Assembly: GCF_009604455.1 (NCBI RefSeq) | Contig: NZ_WEGL01000007.1 | Coordinates: 310,001-374,000 of the forward strand | Direction: 5' to 3' | DNA from: Streptomyces sp. RB17 | Lineage (GTDB): Bacteria; Actinomycetota; Actinomycetes; Streptomycetales; Streptomycetaceae | DNA: 64,000 bases | Shown: in pieces, positions 17,890 to 26,230 of the stretch | How positions within the stretch are numbered: position 1 is the first letter of the stretch | Layout: the number at the start of each line of letters is the position of its first letter | Translations under genes and position numbers: made by a program | The notes under the pieces: model-generated | Told to the model about the DNA's origin: nothing | Database searches by the model: none | What the model saw: only the letters and a program-made list of their open reading frames with translations

Positions 17890-20862
17890 ATGGACGGTGG
17901 GCCGCGAGTGCCTGAGCAGCGGCGTCCCGGCTCCGTGACCGTCACGGAGCAGGAGGCGCTGCGGTTCGGCGTGCTCGGTCCGGTGCGGGCCTGGCGCGGC
18001 GAGGAGCAACTCGCCACGGGCTCGCCCCAGCAGCGCGCCCTGCTGGCCGCTCTGCTGCTGCGCGAGGGCCGTACGGCGACGGCGGCGGAGCTGATCGACG
18101 CTCTGTGGGGCGCCGAGCCCCCGTCGCAGGCACTGGCGGCCGTCCGCACGTACGCGTCGCGCCTGCGCAAGATCCTGCCCCCGGGCGTGCTGGTCAGCGA
18201 GTCCGGCGGCTACGCGGTGCGGGTGCCGGCCGAGGGCGCCCTGGACCTGACCGTGGCCCAGGACCTGGCGGCGGAGGCGGAGAAGGCACGCGCCGCCGGC
18301 AACCTGGGCCGAGCCCGCGACCTGCTGAACCGGGCCCTCTCCCGCTGGGACGGCGAGGTCCTGGCCGGCGTACCCGGCCCGTACGCCGAGACCCAGCGCG
18401 TCCGCCTGGAGGAGTGGCGCCTGGGCCTCCTCGAATCCCGCCTGGACATGGACCTGGAACAGGGCTGCCACGCGGAGGCGGTCTCGGAACTGACGGCACT
18501 GACGGCCGCGCACCCCCTGCGGGAACGCCTGCGCGAACTCCTGATGCTGGCCCTGTACCGCAGCGGCCGCCAGGCGGAGGCCCTCGCGGTCTACGCCGAC
18601 ACCCGCCGCCTGCTGGCCGAGGAACTGGGCGTGGACCCGCGCCCGGGCCTGCGCGACCTCCAGCAGCGCATCCTGCAGGCGGACCCGGCCCTGGCAGAGC
18701 CCTCGTCCCCGTCGACGGAACCGCCCGTGGTGGCCGTCCGCCCAGCCCAACTCCCCGCTTCGGTCCCGGACTTCACGGGCCGCGCGGCTTTCGTGACCGA
18801 GCTGAGCGAGGTGCTGTCCTCGGCGTCGGAATCGGCGGACGCCGGGGGCCGGGTCATGGCGGTCTCGGCGCTGGCGGGCATCGGAGGCGTGGGCAAGACG
18901 ACCCTGGCGGTGCACGTGGCCCACCGGGCCCGCGCGGCCTTCCCGGACGGCCAGCTGTACGTGGACCTCCAGGGCGCGGGCCCTCGCCCGGCGGAACCGG
19001 AGACGGTCCTGGGCTCCTTCCTGCGCGCCCTCGGCACGGCGGACTCCGCGATCCCGGACTCCCTGGACGAACGGGCGGCGCTCTACCGCTCGGTGCTCGA
19101 CGGACGCCGTGTCCTCGTCCTGCTGGACAACGCGAAGGACGCGGCCCAGGTACGCCCCCTCCTGCCCGGCACGGAGGGCTGCGCGGCCCTGGTGACATCC
19201 CGCGTCCGGATGCTGGACCTGGCCGGGGCGCACCTGGTGGACCTGGACGTGATGTCCCCGGACGAAGCGCTGGCCCTCTTCACGAAGATCGTGGGCGAGG
19301 AGCGGGTGGCGGCGGAGCGGGAGGCCGCGCTGGACGTGGTGGCGGCGTGCGGGTTCCTCCCGCTGGCGATCCGCATCGCGGCGTCTCGGCTCGCCGCCCG
19401 GCGTACGTGGACGGTCTCGGTGCTGGCGGCGAAGTTGGCGGATGAGCGGCGTCGGCTCGATGAGTTGCAGGCCGGGGATCTGGCGGTGAAGGCGACCTTC
19501 GAGCTGGGGTACGGGCAGCTGGAGCCGGCCCAGGCCAGGGCGTTCCGGTTGCTGGGTTTGGCCGACGGCCCGGACATCTCCCTGGCGGCTGCGGCGGCGG
19601 TCCTCGACCTGCCCGTGGAGGAGACCGAGGACCTCTTGGAGTCCCTGGTGGACACGTCGCTGCTGGAGTCCGCAGCTCCGGGCCGCTACCGCTTCCACGA
19701 CCTGGTCCGGCTCTACGCGCGTGCCTGCGCGGAGCGCGACGAACAGCCACCGAGCGAGCGGGAGGCTGCGATGTCGCGGTTGCTGGATTTCTATCTGGCG
19801 ACGGCGGCGCAGGTGTATGCGATGGAGCGGCCGGGGGATCGGGTCGTGGACCACCTGCAGCCGACCGCGTATCCGGGGCTCAGGTTCGGGTCCCGGCATC
19901 AAGCCCAGGACTGGCTGTACGCGGAGGCCGTGTCCCTGCTCGCATGCGTGCGCCAGTTCGCGGGGCCGAGCACGCTGCTGCGCGCCATCGACCTCCTGTG
20001 GGCCGCCGTCGACCTGACCGAGTCCGGCGCCAACTCACGCGAATACGACGCCGCTGCCCTCGCCCTGCTCGACGCGGCACGGACCTGCGGGGACCGACGC
20101 GCGGAGGTACGGGCCGCCGTGGTCCTGGCCAACGCCCACCAGCTCTCGGGGCGGTTCGCGGAAGCGGACGACGCCGCCCGCCAGGCCCTGGAGCTGGGAG
20201 AAGCGCTCGACCACCCGCTGGCACGTTGCTGGGCCGAGAACTGCCGGGGCGCGATGGCCTTCTACCAGCGGCGGTACACCGACGCGGAGAAACACTTCAA
20301 GCAGGCGCTCACCGACTTCCGGGACTGCGGGGACCGGGCCGGTGAAGCCAGCGTCCTGTGCAATCTGTCACGCATCCATGTGGTGACCGGGCGCCCGAAG
20401 AGCGCCGTGGAACTGGCCCAGCAAGGCGTCGACATGTACGAAGCCCTGGGCCACGCCGTGAAGAGCGCCAACGGACGATACGCCCTCGGCATGGCTCTCA
20501 CGCAGAACGATTTGCATGTCGAGGCAACGGAGCGGTTTCGAGAGGCACTTGAAGTCTTTCGCGAGAGCCGCCAGCGGCTGTGGGAGGGGATGACCCTGTT
20601 CCGGCTCGCGGAACTCGACCTTGTGACCGAGCGGCACGCCCAGGCCTCGGCCAACGCCGAAGCCGCTCTGACCGTGCTCCGCGGGATCGGTGGCGAGTGG
20701 CGTCGGGGGAACGTACTCACCGTTCTGGGCCGGGCCCTGCATGGGATCGGGCAGTCCGGGCGGGCCCAGGTGTGCTGGCAGGAGGCCCTGGCCACCTACG
20801 AGGCGCTCGGCTCACCCGAGGCTGAAGCGGTCCGCAAGCTGCTGTCACCCGCCGCCGTGTGA
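17890..20862 (+). CDS. afsR: AfsR, SARP-type pleiotropic transcriptional regulator
   Basis: 990-residue global regulator of secondary metabolism. Residues 1-110 form an OmpR-like winged helix (FGVLGPVRAW, ALLAALLLREG, TYASRLRKIL), followed by the bacterial transcription-activation helices to about 270. The NB-ARC ATPase has Walker A GIGGVGKTTLAVH (about 330-342), LVLLDNAKDA and a GCAALVTSR stretch. The C-terminal third contains TPR-like helices. In S. coelicolor, AfsR (993 residues) is phosphorylated by AfsK and activates afsS, and both genes are in this window. The ATG at 17890 has GAGGGGG upstream. Confidence 0.95.
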   Translation: MDGGPRVPEQRRPGSVTVTEQEALRFGVLGPVRAWRGEEQLATGSPQQRALLAALLLREGRTATAAELIDALWGAEPPSQALAAVRTYASRLRKILPPGVLVSESGGYAVRVPAEGALDLTVAQDLAAEAEKARAAGNLGRARDLLNRALSRWDGEVLAGVPGPYAETQRVRLEEWRLGLLESRLDMDLEQGCHAEAVSELTALTAAHPLRERLRELLMLALYRSGRQAEALAVYADTRRLLAEELGVDPRPGLRDLQQRILQADPALAEPSSPSTEPPVVAVRPAQLPASVPDFTGRAAFVTELSEVLSSASESADAGGRVMAVSALAGIGGVGKTTLAVHVAHRARAAFPDGQLYVDLQGAGPRPAEPETVLGSFLRALGTADSAIPDSLDERAALYRSVLDGRRVLVLLDNAKDAAQVRPLLPGTEGCAALVTSRVRMLDLAGAHLVDLDVMSPDEALALFTKIVGEERVAAEREAALDVVAACGFLPLAIRIAASRLAARRTWTVSVLAAKLADERRRLDELQAGDLAVKATFELGYGQLEPAQARAFRLLGLADGPDISLAAAAAVLDLPVEETEDLLESLVDTSLLESAAPGRYRFHDLVRLYARACAERDEQPPSEREAAMSRLLDFYLATAAQVYAMERPGDRVVDHLQPTAYPGLRFGSRHQAQDWLYAEAVSLLACVRQFAGPSTLLRAIDLLWAAVDLTESGANSREYDAAALALLDAARTCGDRRAEVRAAVVLANAHQLSGRFAEADDAARQALELGEALDHPLARCWAENCRGAMAFYQRRYTDAEKHFKQALTDFRDCGDRAGEASVLCNLSRIHVVTGRPKSAVELAQQGVDMYEALGHAVKSANGRYALGMALTQNDLHVEATERFREALEVFRESRQRLWEGMTLFRLAELDLVTERHAQASANAEAALTVLRGIGGEWRRGNVLTVLGRALHGIGQSGRAQVCWQEALATYEALGSPEAEAVRKLLSPAAV

Positions 20863-20874
20863 GTCCCCCACGAC

Positions 20875-20907
20875 GTTCATCGTTCGTTTATCGCCGAGCG
20901 CCATTCT
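20875..20907 (+). promoter_or_regulatory. putative AfsR/PhoP-type direct repeats and -10 of afsS
   Basis: GTTCATC (20875-20881) and GTTTATC (20886-20892) are spaced exactly 11 nt, the periodicity of PHO boxes and of AfsR sites at Streptomyces afsS promoters. CATTCT at 20902-20907 could be the -10. If so, the leader of afsS is about 150 nt. This reading is inferred from pattern only. Confidence 0.4.
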
Positions 20908-21064
20908 CTTCTCGTCGGTCCGTCGCGTCGGGGGGCAGACGAACCGCCGGTGAGGACGCCCCGTCAACGATCTAGGGTGGGGCGACCAGTTGTTCGTCCG
21001 GCCGTCCATCGGGGGAACGGCCGGACGAACGCTACCGAGTTCAGCGCCCAGGGAGGGAAGCACC

Positions 21065-21232
21065 ATGAGCGACGCCAAGAAGGACCAGTCGGTCGTAGAG
21101 CCGGACAACATCCACATCACCGACGCCAAGGACGACAGCGCGGTGACGCCGGACAACATCCACATCACCGACGCCAAGGACGAGGCCACGGTCACCCCGG
21201 ACAACATCCACATCACGTCCGAGCCCGCCTGA
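21065..21232 (+). CDS. afsS: AfsS, small repeat-containing activator of secondary metabolism
   Basis: 55-residue acidic protein placed 202 bp after afsR on the same strand, as in S. coelicolor where AfsR activates afsS. After MSDAKKDQ it consists of three copies of a PDNIHIT unit with a 16-residue period (PDNIHITDAKDDSAVT and variants). This recalls the DNH-type repeats of the 63-residue S. coelicolor AfsS. The ribosome-binding site GGGAGGGAAG fixes the ATG at 21065; the frame upstream to 20990 is non-coding. Confidence 0.85.
   Translation: MSDAKKDQSVVEPDNIHITDAKDDSAVTPDNIHITDAKDEATVTPDNIHITSEPA
21101..21217 (+). repeat. 48-bp tandem repeat inside afsS
   Basis: Units begin at 21101, 21149 and 21197. 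The first two are complete and nearly identical over their first 35 bases; the third is partial (about 20 bases). They encode the 16-residue PDNIHIT repeat. Confidence 0.9.
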
Positions 21233-21306
21233 CCCAACGACCGACGGGGGACACCGGCCGCGACGGCACCGAGGGGGAGCCGTCGCGGCCGAGGCGTGTA
21301 CGGCCC

Positions 21307-21408
21307 GGCGGGATCCCCGTCCGCGACTCGAAGAAGGCCCAGGAAGGGCCCGTGCTCGTCTTCGGGCCCGTCGCCTGGGGTGCTTTCCTCGGCTCCCTGA
21401 AGGGCTGA
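21307..21408 (+). pseudogene. remnant of a DUF397-domain gene (C terminus only)
   Basis: The frame reads GGIPVRDSKKAQEGPVLVFG and then PVAWGAFLGSLKG before a stop. This is the characteristic C-terminal half of Streptomyces DUF397 proteins (VRDSK, GPVL, W.AF). The conserved N-terminal half (SNG..CVEVA) is missing from the preceding sequence and no start or ribosome-binding site fits, so only a decayed end remains. Confidence 0.65.
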
Positions 21409-21418
21409 CCCGGCCCGG

Positions 21419-21427
21419 TTGTCCACA
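21419..21427. other. DnaA-box-like 9-mer
   Basis: TTGTCCACA, identical to the usual Streptomyces DnaA-box consensus. A single copy in the spacer after the DUF397 remnant. A 9-mer can arise by chance. Confidence 0.35.
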
Positions 21428-21466
21428 GGGCAAGCGGCAGATCACGGCTTCTGCGATCTTGCCCGG

Positions 21467-22414
21467 GTGGAGCGAAGGGACCTGAGGGCGTTGGCGGACC
21501 GGGGCGTTCTCCTCACCTCGCGTGCCGTTGAGGCCGGCTGGCCTCGGCGCGACCTCACGCGTGCGCTGCGGGCAGAGGGCTGGACTCGGCTTCGGCAGGG
21601 CGCCTGGGCGGAACCGGGGCGGGACCCGGACCTGCTGACTCGGCTGCGGGCCGTGCTGTTCCGGGAACCCCGGCTGATCGTGAGTCATGGTTCAGCGGCA
21701 GCCCTCTGGCGGATCGAGGTGCTCGGCGGCAGCCGCAGGGCACCGTTGGAGTTCATCGACCCGCAGCTCGCCATCCGCCGGTTGAGCAGGGACGTACGCG
21801 TACACCGGCAGCCGCTCGGCAGGGGTGACGTGGTGGAACGACAGGGGCTCCGGCTCACCACCCCCACCCGCACGCTCACCGATCTGCTCCGGCGCGGTCC
21901 GAGGGACGAGGCGCTCGTCGCCGTGGACTCGGCGCTGTCGTACCGCCGGGTCGGACACGTCCGCCGGGCACCGCTCACCCGGCAGGAGGAGATCGCCGCC
22001 GCGCTGCAGTCGATGGGCCCGGCTCAGGGATCGGTCCGCGCCCGGGGCCGGCTACGACTGTGCGATCCGCTCGCCGGTTCCCCGGCAGAGACCGTTGCCC
22101 GACTGCGGATGTACGACGCCGGTCTCCATCCCGAGAGCCAAGTCGAGCTGCGTACACCGGACGGCAGCCGCCGCACCGTCGATTTCCTGTTCCGGGCGGC
22201 AGGGCTGGGCCTGGAGATCGAGGGCTACGCCTACCACGGCTCCCGTGAGGCCCACCGCCAGGACATCAACCGTTTCAATCAACTCCAGCGGTGCCCGGAG
22301 ATCCGCAGCCTCCTCCGCTTCAGCGCCGAGGAAGTCTTCCACCGCCCTGCGCACATGGTCGAGGAGATCAGGGCCACCCTGGCTCACCTGACCGGCGATT
22401 CCACGTGTCCATGA
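21467..22414 (+). CDS. AbiEi-like wHTH plus Vsr/DUF559-like endonuclease-fold protein
   Basis: 315-residue protein of a type widespread in actinobacteria. The N-terminal 150 residues resemble the AbiEi antitoxin winged helix with its adjoining domain (TSRAVEAGWPRRDLTRALRAEGW, LRQGAW, SHGSAAALW, TTPTRTLTDLL). The C terminus has a PD-(D/E)XK/Vsr-like core: ESQVEL, TVDFLF, LGLEIEGYAYH, then a conserved D and R before a pair of helices. The role is unproven (possible mobile-element or antitoxin-derived nuclease). The GTG at 21467 is chosen over the TTG at 21419. No toxin partner is adjacent. Confidence 0.65.
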   Translation: MERRDLRALADRGVLLTSRAVEAGWPRRDLTRALRAEGWTRLRQGAWAEPGRDPDLLTRLRAVLFREPRLIVSHGSAAALWRIEVLGGSRRAPLEFIDPQLAIRRLSRDVRVHRQPLGRGDVVERQGLRLTTPTRTLTDLLRRGPRDEALVAVDSALSYRRVGHVRRAPLTRQEEIAAALQSMGPAQGSVRARGRLRLCDPLAGSPAETVARLRMYDAGLHPESQVELRTPDGSRRTVDFLFRAAGLGLEIEGYAYHGSREAHRQDINRFNQLQRCPEIRSLLRFSAEEVFHRPAHMVEEIRATLAHLTGDSTCP

Positions 22415-22561
22415 GGGCCGCCCGGAAAGGCGGGGTCCCGACCGGCGTTGGGCCAATTGGAAGGTTTGGGCCACCCCTCATACTCACGGCCACGCCACCC
22501 CCACCTCCCAGCTCGCCCAAACCATCCAACTGACCAAGACAACTCCCCCGCCGCAAGCCGC

Positions 22562-22644
22562 CAAACCCACCCGGCGTGCAGGCCACACGCGAGCGCGCCC
22601 CACCCGCCGGCCGTCCGCCGCCAAACCCACCCGGCGTGCAGGCG
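22562..22644. repeat. direct repeat, 60-bp period
   Basis: CCAAACCCACCCGGCGTGCA followed by GGC occurs at 22561-22583 and again exactly 60 bp later at 22621-22643; the flanking GCCGC is also shared. It lies in the 543-bp spacer between the AbiEi/Vsr-like gene and the FadD3-like ligase. Confidence 0.75.
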
Positions 22645-22758
22645 AGGCGCGACCGCGCGCCCCCAGCCGACGCCGCGCTCGCAGCGCACCCAAGGGACGG
22701 GCACCGGTAAGGCGCCCGCCTTCCCCGGGTTGCCCGCTCGCTTCTCACCCGGGCTGGA

Positions 22759-22829
22759 GCGAGGTGGGTCAAGGGTGGCCCGCAGGGCCATCGCCGAAGG
22801 CGACGCGCAGCGCCCTTGACGCACCTCGC
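22759..22829. repeat. cloverleaf-like inverted repeat
   Basis: An outer stem of 17 bp with one mismatch (22759-22775 against 22813-22829) encloses two contiguous hairpins: TGGCCC-GCA-GGGCCA (22776-22790) and TCGCC-GAA-GGCGA (22791-22803). There is no coding frame of merit here. It could be a REP-like mobile hairpin, a structured RNA or a terminator. Confidence 0.65.
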
Positions 22830-22895
22830 GGAAGCCCGACACTGGCCAAAGAAGCGGGCGGCCCCACGGCAACTCGTCAACGCCGCTCAGTCCAG

Positions 22896-22979
22896 CTCAC
22901 CCTCACCCTCACCCTCACCCTCACCCCCTCACCCTCACCCCCACACCCCCGCCCCCCTCACCCCCTCCCCCGCAAAGCC
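22896..22979. repeat. CTCACC hexanucleotide microsatellite and C-rich tract
   Basis: Tandem CTCACC units from 22896 to about 22940 continue as a pyrimidine-rich tract that runs into the last codons of the FadD3-like ligase (stop at 22958). The rest of the 22415-22957 spacer holds the direct repeat and cloverleaf listed separately; no gene is seen in it. Confidence 0.85.
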
Positions 22980-24562
22980 CCCTTCACCACCTTCCCGCTC
23001 GCGTTCCTCGGCAGCTCCCCCACGAACTCCACCGCCCTCGGCACCTTGTAGTTCGCCATCTCGCGGCGTGCCCAGGCGATGAGGTCGTCGGACGTGAGGA
23101 CCGAGCCGGGGTGGCGGACGACGAACGCCTTGGCGACCTCGCCCAAGCGGGCGTCCGGTACGCCGATCACGGCCGCCTCCCGGACAGCCGGATGGAGGGC
23201 GAGCAACTGCTCTATCTCCGCCGGGTAGGCGTTGAAGCCGCCGACGATGAACATGTCCTTGATGCGGTCCGTGATGCGCAGGTTGCCCGACGAGTCCAGG
23301 ACGCCCACGTCACCCGTGCGCAGCCAGCCGTCCGCCGAGATCGCCTCGGAGGTGGCCTCGGCGTCCTCGTAGTACCCGCGCATCACGTTGAAGCCGCGGA
23401 CCAGGACCTCTCCCGGTGTGCCCGTATCGACGGATGCGCCCTTCGCGTCGACCAGCCTCAGCTCCGTCCCCGGGATCGCACGGCCGGAGGTCGACGCGAT
23501 GACCGACGGCTCGTCGCCGCGCCGGCACATCGTGACGATGCCGCTCGCCTCCGAGAGGCCGTACGCCGTGAGGACCGTGCCGACGCCCAGCTCGGTGCGC
23601 AGCCGTTCCACCAACGTCAGCGGTACCACCGCGGCGCCCGTCACCACCAGGCGCAGCGCCGAGAGGTCGTAGGCGTCCCGGGACGGGTGGTCCAGCAGCG
23701 ACTGGAGGAGGGTGGGCGGGCCCGGGAGGACCGACACCCTCTCCGCCGCGATGTTCGCCAGTGCCGTCTCCACGTTGAACACCGGCTGCGGGATCATCGT
23801 CGCTCCGCGCATCAGACAGGCGATCACCCCGGCCTTGTAGCCGAAGGTGTGGAAGAAGGGGTTGATGATCAGGTAGCGGTCGCCGGCCCGCAAGCCTGCC
23901 AGGTCCGCCCAGATCGCGTACGCCCGGAGGGTCTGGGTGTGCGTGATCACCGCGCCCTTGGGACGGCCCGTCGTACCCGACGTGTAGATGATGTCCGAGA
24001 CGTCAGCACCGTCCAACTCGGCCGACCGGGCCCGCACTTCGGCCGCCCCCACCCCCTCCCCTCCCGCCAGGAAGTCCTTCCACGTCCGGAAGTCCGGTGG
24101 TGCGTCCTCCGACAGGACCACCACCTCCTCCAGTTCCGGCAGGCCCGGCAGCGGGCCCCGGCCGGCGTCCGGTACCCCTTGCCCCGCCCCCCGCCGCAGG
24201 CTCGCCACGTACGAGGCGCCCAGGAAGGTGCCCGTCACGAACAGCAGTCGGGCGCCGCTGCGGCGCAGTACGTCCGCCGCCTCCGTGCCCTTGAAGCGGG
24301 TGTTGAGCGGGACGAGGACCGCGCCCGCCGTCACCGCGCCGAGGGCCGACACGATCCAGTCCGGGGTGTTGGGGGCCCAGACCGCCACCCGGTCGCCGGC
24401 CCGCACACCGCTCGCCAGGCAGGCCGCCGCCGCCCGTTCCACCCGGGCGCCCAGCTCGCCGTACGTGATCCTGGTCCGGCCCTCGACCACCGCCTCGGTG
24501 TCCGCGTACCGCTCGGCGGACCACCGGACCAGATCGGGGATGGTGCCCCAGTCGCTCATCAC
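22958..24562 (-). CDS. FadD3-like AMP-forming acyl-CoA ligase
   Basis: 534-residue adenylate-forming ligase making an acyl-CoA from a free acid, ATP and CoA. Motifs are YTSGTTGRPKG, NPFFHTFGYKAG, TAYGLSEASG, GWLRTGDVG, ITDRIKDMFIVGGFNAYPAE and NASGKVVKGALR. The HTFGYKAG, VLPGPPTLLQSLLDHP and KDMFIVGGFN stretches recall mycobacterial FadD3, which activates the steroid-derived HIP acid. This suggests, but does not prove, a cyclic terpenoid- or steroid-like substrate. Divergent from the thiolase operon, with two palindromes between them. Confidence 0.9.
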   Translation of the reverse strand: MMSDWGTIPDLVRWSAERYADTEAVVEGRTRITYGELGARVERAAAACLASGVRAGDRVAVWAPNTPDWIVSALGAVTAGAVLVPLNTRFKGTEAADVLRRSGARLLFVTGTFLGASYVASLRRGAGQGVPDAGRGPLPGLPELEEVVVLSEDAPPDFRTWKDFLAGGEGVGAAEVRARSAELDGADVSDIIYTSGTTGRPKGAVITHTQTLRAYAIWADLAGLRAGDRYLIINPFFHTFGYKAGVIACLMRGATMIPQPVFNVETALANIAAERVSVLPGPPTLLQSLLDHPSRDAYDLSALRLVVTGAAVVPLTLVERLRTELGVGTVLTAYGLSEASGIVTMCRRGDEPSVIASTSGRAIPGTELRLVDAKGASVDTGTPGEVLVRGFNVMRGYYEDAEATSEAISADGWLRTGDVGVLDSSGNLRITDRIKDMFIVGGFNAYPAEIEQLLALHPAVREAAVIGVPDARLGEVAKAFVVRHPGSVLTSDDLIAWARREMANYKVPRAVEFVGELPRNASGKVVKGALRGRG

Positions 24563-24590
24563 AGTGCCCCCTGTACAGCGCAGACCGCAC

Positions 24591-24609
24591 TACTGACTGA
24601 CCGTCAGAT
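24591..24609. promoter_or_regulatory. regulon palindrome, site 3a
   Basis: TACTGACTGACCGTCAGAT; the right half is perfect and the left half has three mismatches. In the 100-bp divergent gap between the FadD3-like ligase and the thiolase. Confidence 0.65.
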
Positions 24610-24617
24610 TAGCTGTA

Positions 24618-24636
24618 ATCTGACGCACTGTCAGGT
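24618..24636. promoter_or_regulatory. regulon palindrome, site 3b
   Basis: ATCTGACGCACTGTCAGGT; the left half is near-perfect. Spaced 27 bp from site 3a, 26 bp upstream of the thiolase ATG. Confidence 0.65.
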
Positions 24637-24662
24637 CGTCGTGAGTGAGGGGGACGGACGCC

Positions 24663-25817
24663 ATGGCAACAACCGGGATCAAGGACGCCACCGCCATCGT
24701 CGGGATCGGGCAGACCTCGTTCGCCAGGCGTCTTCCGGAGGACGAGAAGACGCTCGCGTGCCGGGCCGTGCTCGCCGCGCTCGACGACGCGGGGATCGCG
24801 CCCGGTGACGTCGACGGACTCGCCTCCTACACCATGGAGGAGACCGATGAGGTAGAGCTGGCGAAGGCCGTCGGGTTCGGGGACCTGACCTTCTTCAGCA
24901 AGGTCCCCTACGGCGGCGGTGGCTCCTGTGCCACCGTCGGTCATCTCGCCGCCGCCATCGCCTCCGGGCAGGCCACCGTCGGGGTCGCCTGGCGGTCGCG
25001 GAAGCGGGGCAGCGGCCCGCGCCCCTGGAGCAACACCACCGTGCAGCTCCCCACCCCGGCCCAGTGGACCCGGCCGTTCGGACTCCTCCGCCCCGCCGAC
25101 GAGATCGCCATGCTCACCCGCCGCTACATGCACGAGTACGGTGCCACCCGCGACCACCTCTTCAACGTCGCCCTCGCCTGCCGCAACCGCGCCAACCAGA
25201 ACCCGGCCGCCGTCATGTACGAACGGCCGCTGACCCGCGAGATGTACATGACCTCGCGGTGGATCAGCGAGCCGCTGTGCCTCTTCGACAACTGCCTGGA
25301 GACGGACGGGGCCCTCGCCTGTGTCCTCGTGTCCAGGGAGCGCGCCCGGGACTGCCGTCGTACGCCGGTGTACGTCCACTCCGCCGCCCAGGGGCTGCCC
25401 GCCCAGCACCACGGCATGGTCAACTACTGGAACGACGACCCCCTCACCGGCCCCGCCTGGACCGCCGCCCGGCATCTGTGGAAGCACGCCGACTTCACCC
25501 CGGAGGACGTCGACGTGGCGCAGATCTACGACGCCTTCACCGCCCTCGTCCCGCTCTCCCTGGAGGGATACGGCTTCTGCGGGAGGGGCGAGGGTGGGGC
25601 GTTCACCGAGCACGGGGCCCTGGAGATCGGCGGGCGGCTGCCCCTCAACACCAGCGGGGGCGGGCTCAGCGAGGCCTATGTGCACGGCTTCAACCTGATC
25701 AACGAAGGCGTGAAGCAGTTGCGCGGGACCAGTACCGCCCAGGTGCCCGGCGCCGCCACCTGCCTGGTCACGGCCGGTGAGGGCGTACCCACGTCCGCTC
25801 TCCTCCTCAGGAGCTGA
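24663..25817 (+). CDS. Ltp-type thiolase-fold protein (lipid-transfer/retro-aldolase family)
   Basis: 384-residue thiolase-fold protein of the sterol-carrier/Ltp branch. In cholesterol degradation the relative Ltp2 cleaves a beta-hydroxyacyl-CoA side chain by retro-aldol reaction together with a DUF35 protein. The matching features are AIVGIGQTSFARR, QIYDAFTALVPLSLE and the stretch GFCGRGEGGAF, with no classical thiolase Cys-His pair obvious. The ATG at 24663 has GAGGGGGAC upstream. The DUF35 gene follows after 2 bp, which strongly supports a two-subunit lyase. Confidence 0.88.
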   Translation: MATTGIKDATAIVGIGQTSFARRLPEDEKTLACRAVLAALDDAGIAPGDVDGLASYTMEETDEVELAKAVGFGDLTFFSKVPYGGGGSCATVGHLAAAIASGQATVGVAWRSRKRGSGPRPWSNTTVQLPTPAQWTRPFGLLRPADEIAMLTRRYMHEYGATRDHLFNVALACRNRANQNPAAVMYERPLTREMYMTSRWISEPLCLFDNCLETDGALACVLVSRERARDCRRTPVYVHSAAQGLPAQHHGMVNYWNDDPLTGPAWTAARHLWKHADFTPEDVDVAQIYDAFTALVPLSLEGYGFCGRGEGGAFTEHGALEIGGRLPLNTSGGGLSEAYVHGFNLINEGVKQLRGTSTAQVPGAATCLVTAGEGVPTSALLLRS

Positions 25818-25819
25818 TC

Positions 25820-26230
25820 ATGCTGATCCCCGTCACCGACACCGACGGCGCGCCCTTCTGGGAGTACGCGGCCCGGGGTGAACTGCGCGTCCAGGCCTGC
25901 GGCGACTGCGGCGAGCCGCGCTTCCCGCCGCGCCCCTGCTGCCCGCACTGCCAGTCCTTCGCGAGCGAGTGGCGGCTCACCAGCGGGCGCGGACGGATCT
26001 GGTCGTACGTCGTGCCGCATCCGCCCCTCCTCCCGGACTACGCGGAACAGGCGCCGTACAACGTCGTCGTGGTGGAGTTGGAGGACGCGCCGCGCATACG
26101 GCTGGTGGGGAACGTGGTCACTCACGCCGGCGCGCCCCTCAACTCCCTTGACTCATCAAGGATCAGGGTCGGCGCCCGGGTCCATGTCGTCTTCGGTGAC
26201 GGCGGGGTGCCGCAGTGGGTGCTCGCGTGA
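25820..26230 (+). CDS. Zn-ribbon OB-fold (DUF35) protein
   Basis: 136-residue DUF35 protein with an N-terminal helix, a zinc ribbon with two CxxC pairs (CGDC and CPHC) and a C-terminal OB fold (SYVVPH, PYNVVVVELEDAPRIRLVGNVV). Such proteins are obligate partners of Ltp-type thiolases, helping acyl-CoA binding. Sits 2 bp after the thiolase and overlaps the next gene by 4 bp, so it is translated in the same operon. Confidence 0.9.
   Translation: MLIPVTDTDGAPFWEYAARGELRVQACGDCGEPRFPPRPCCPHCQSFASEWRLTSGRGRIWSYVVPHPPLLPDYAEQAPYNVVVVELEDAPRIRLVGNVVTHAGAPLNSLDSSRIRVGARVHVVFGDGGVPQWVLA

Noticed and set aside
17737-19902. 721-codon open frame antisense to afsR
   Set aside because: Long open frames on the opposite strand are normal in high-GC DNA; the product is Arg/Gln/Gly-rich without motifs, while the sense frame is full-length AfsR.
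21101-21217. CRISPR-like spacing of repeats
   Set aside because: The units are contiguous coding repeats of afsS without unique spacers, and no cas genes are present.
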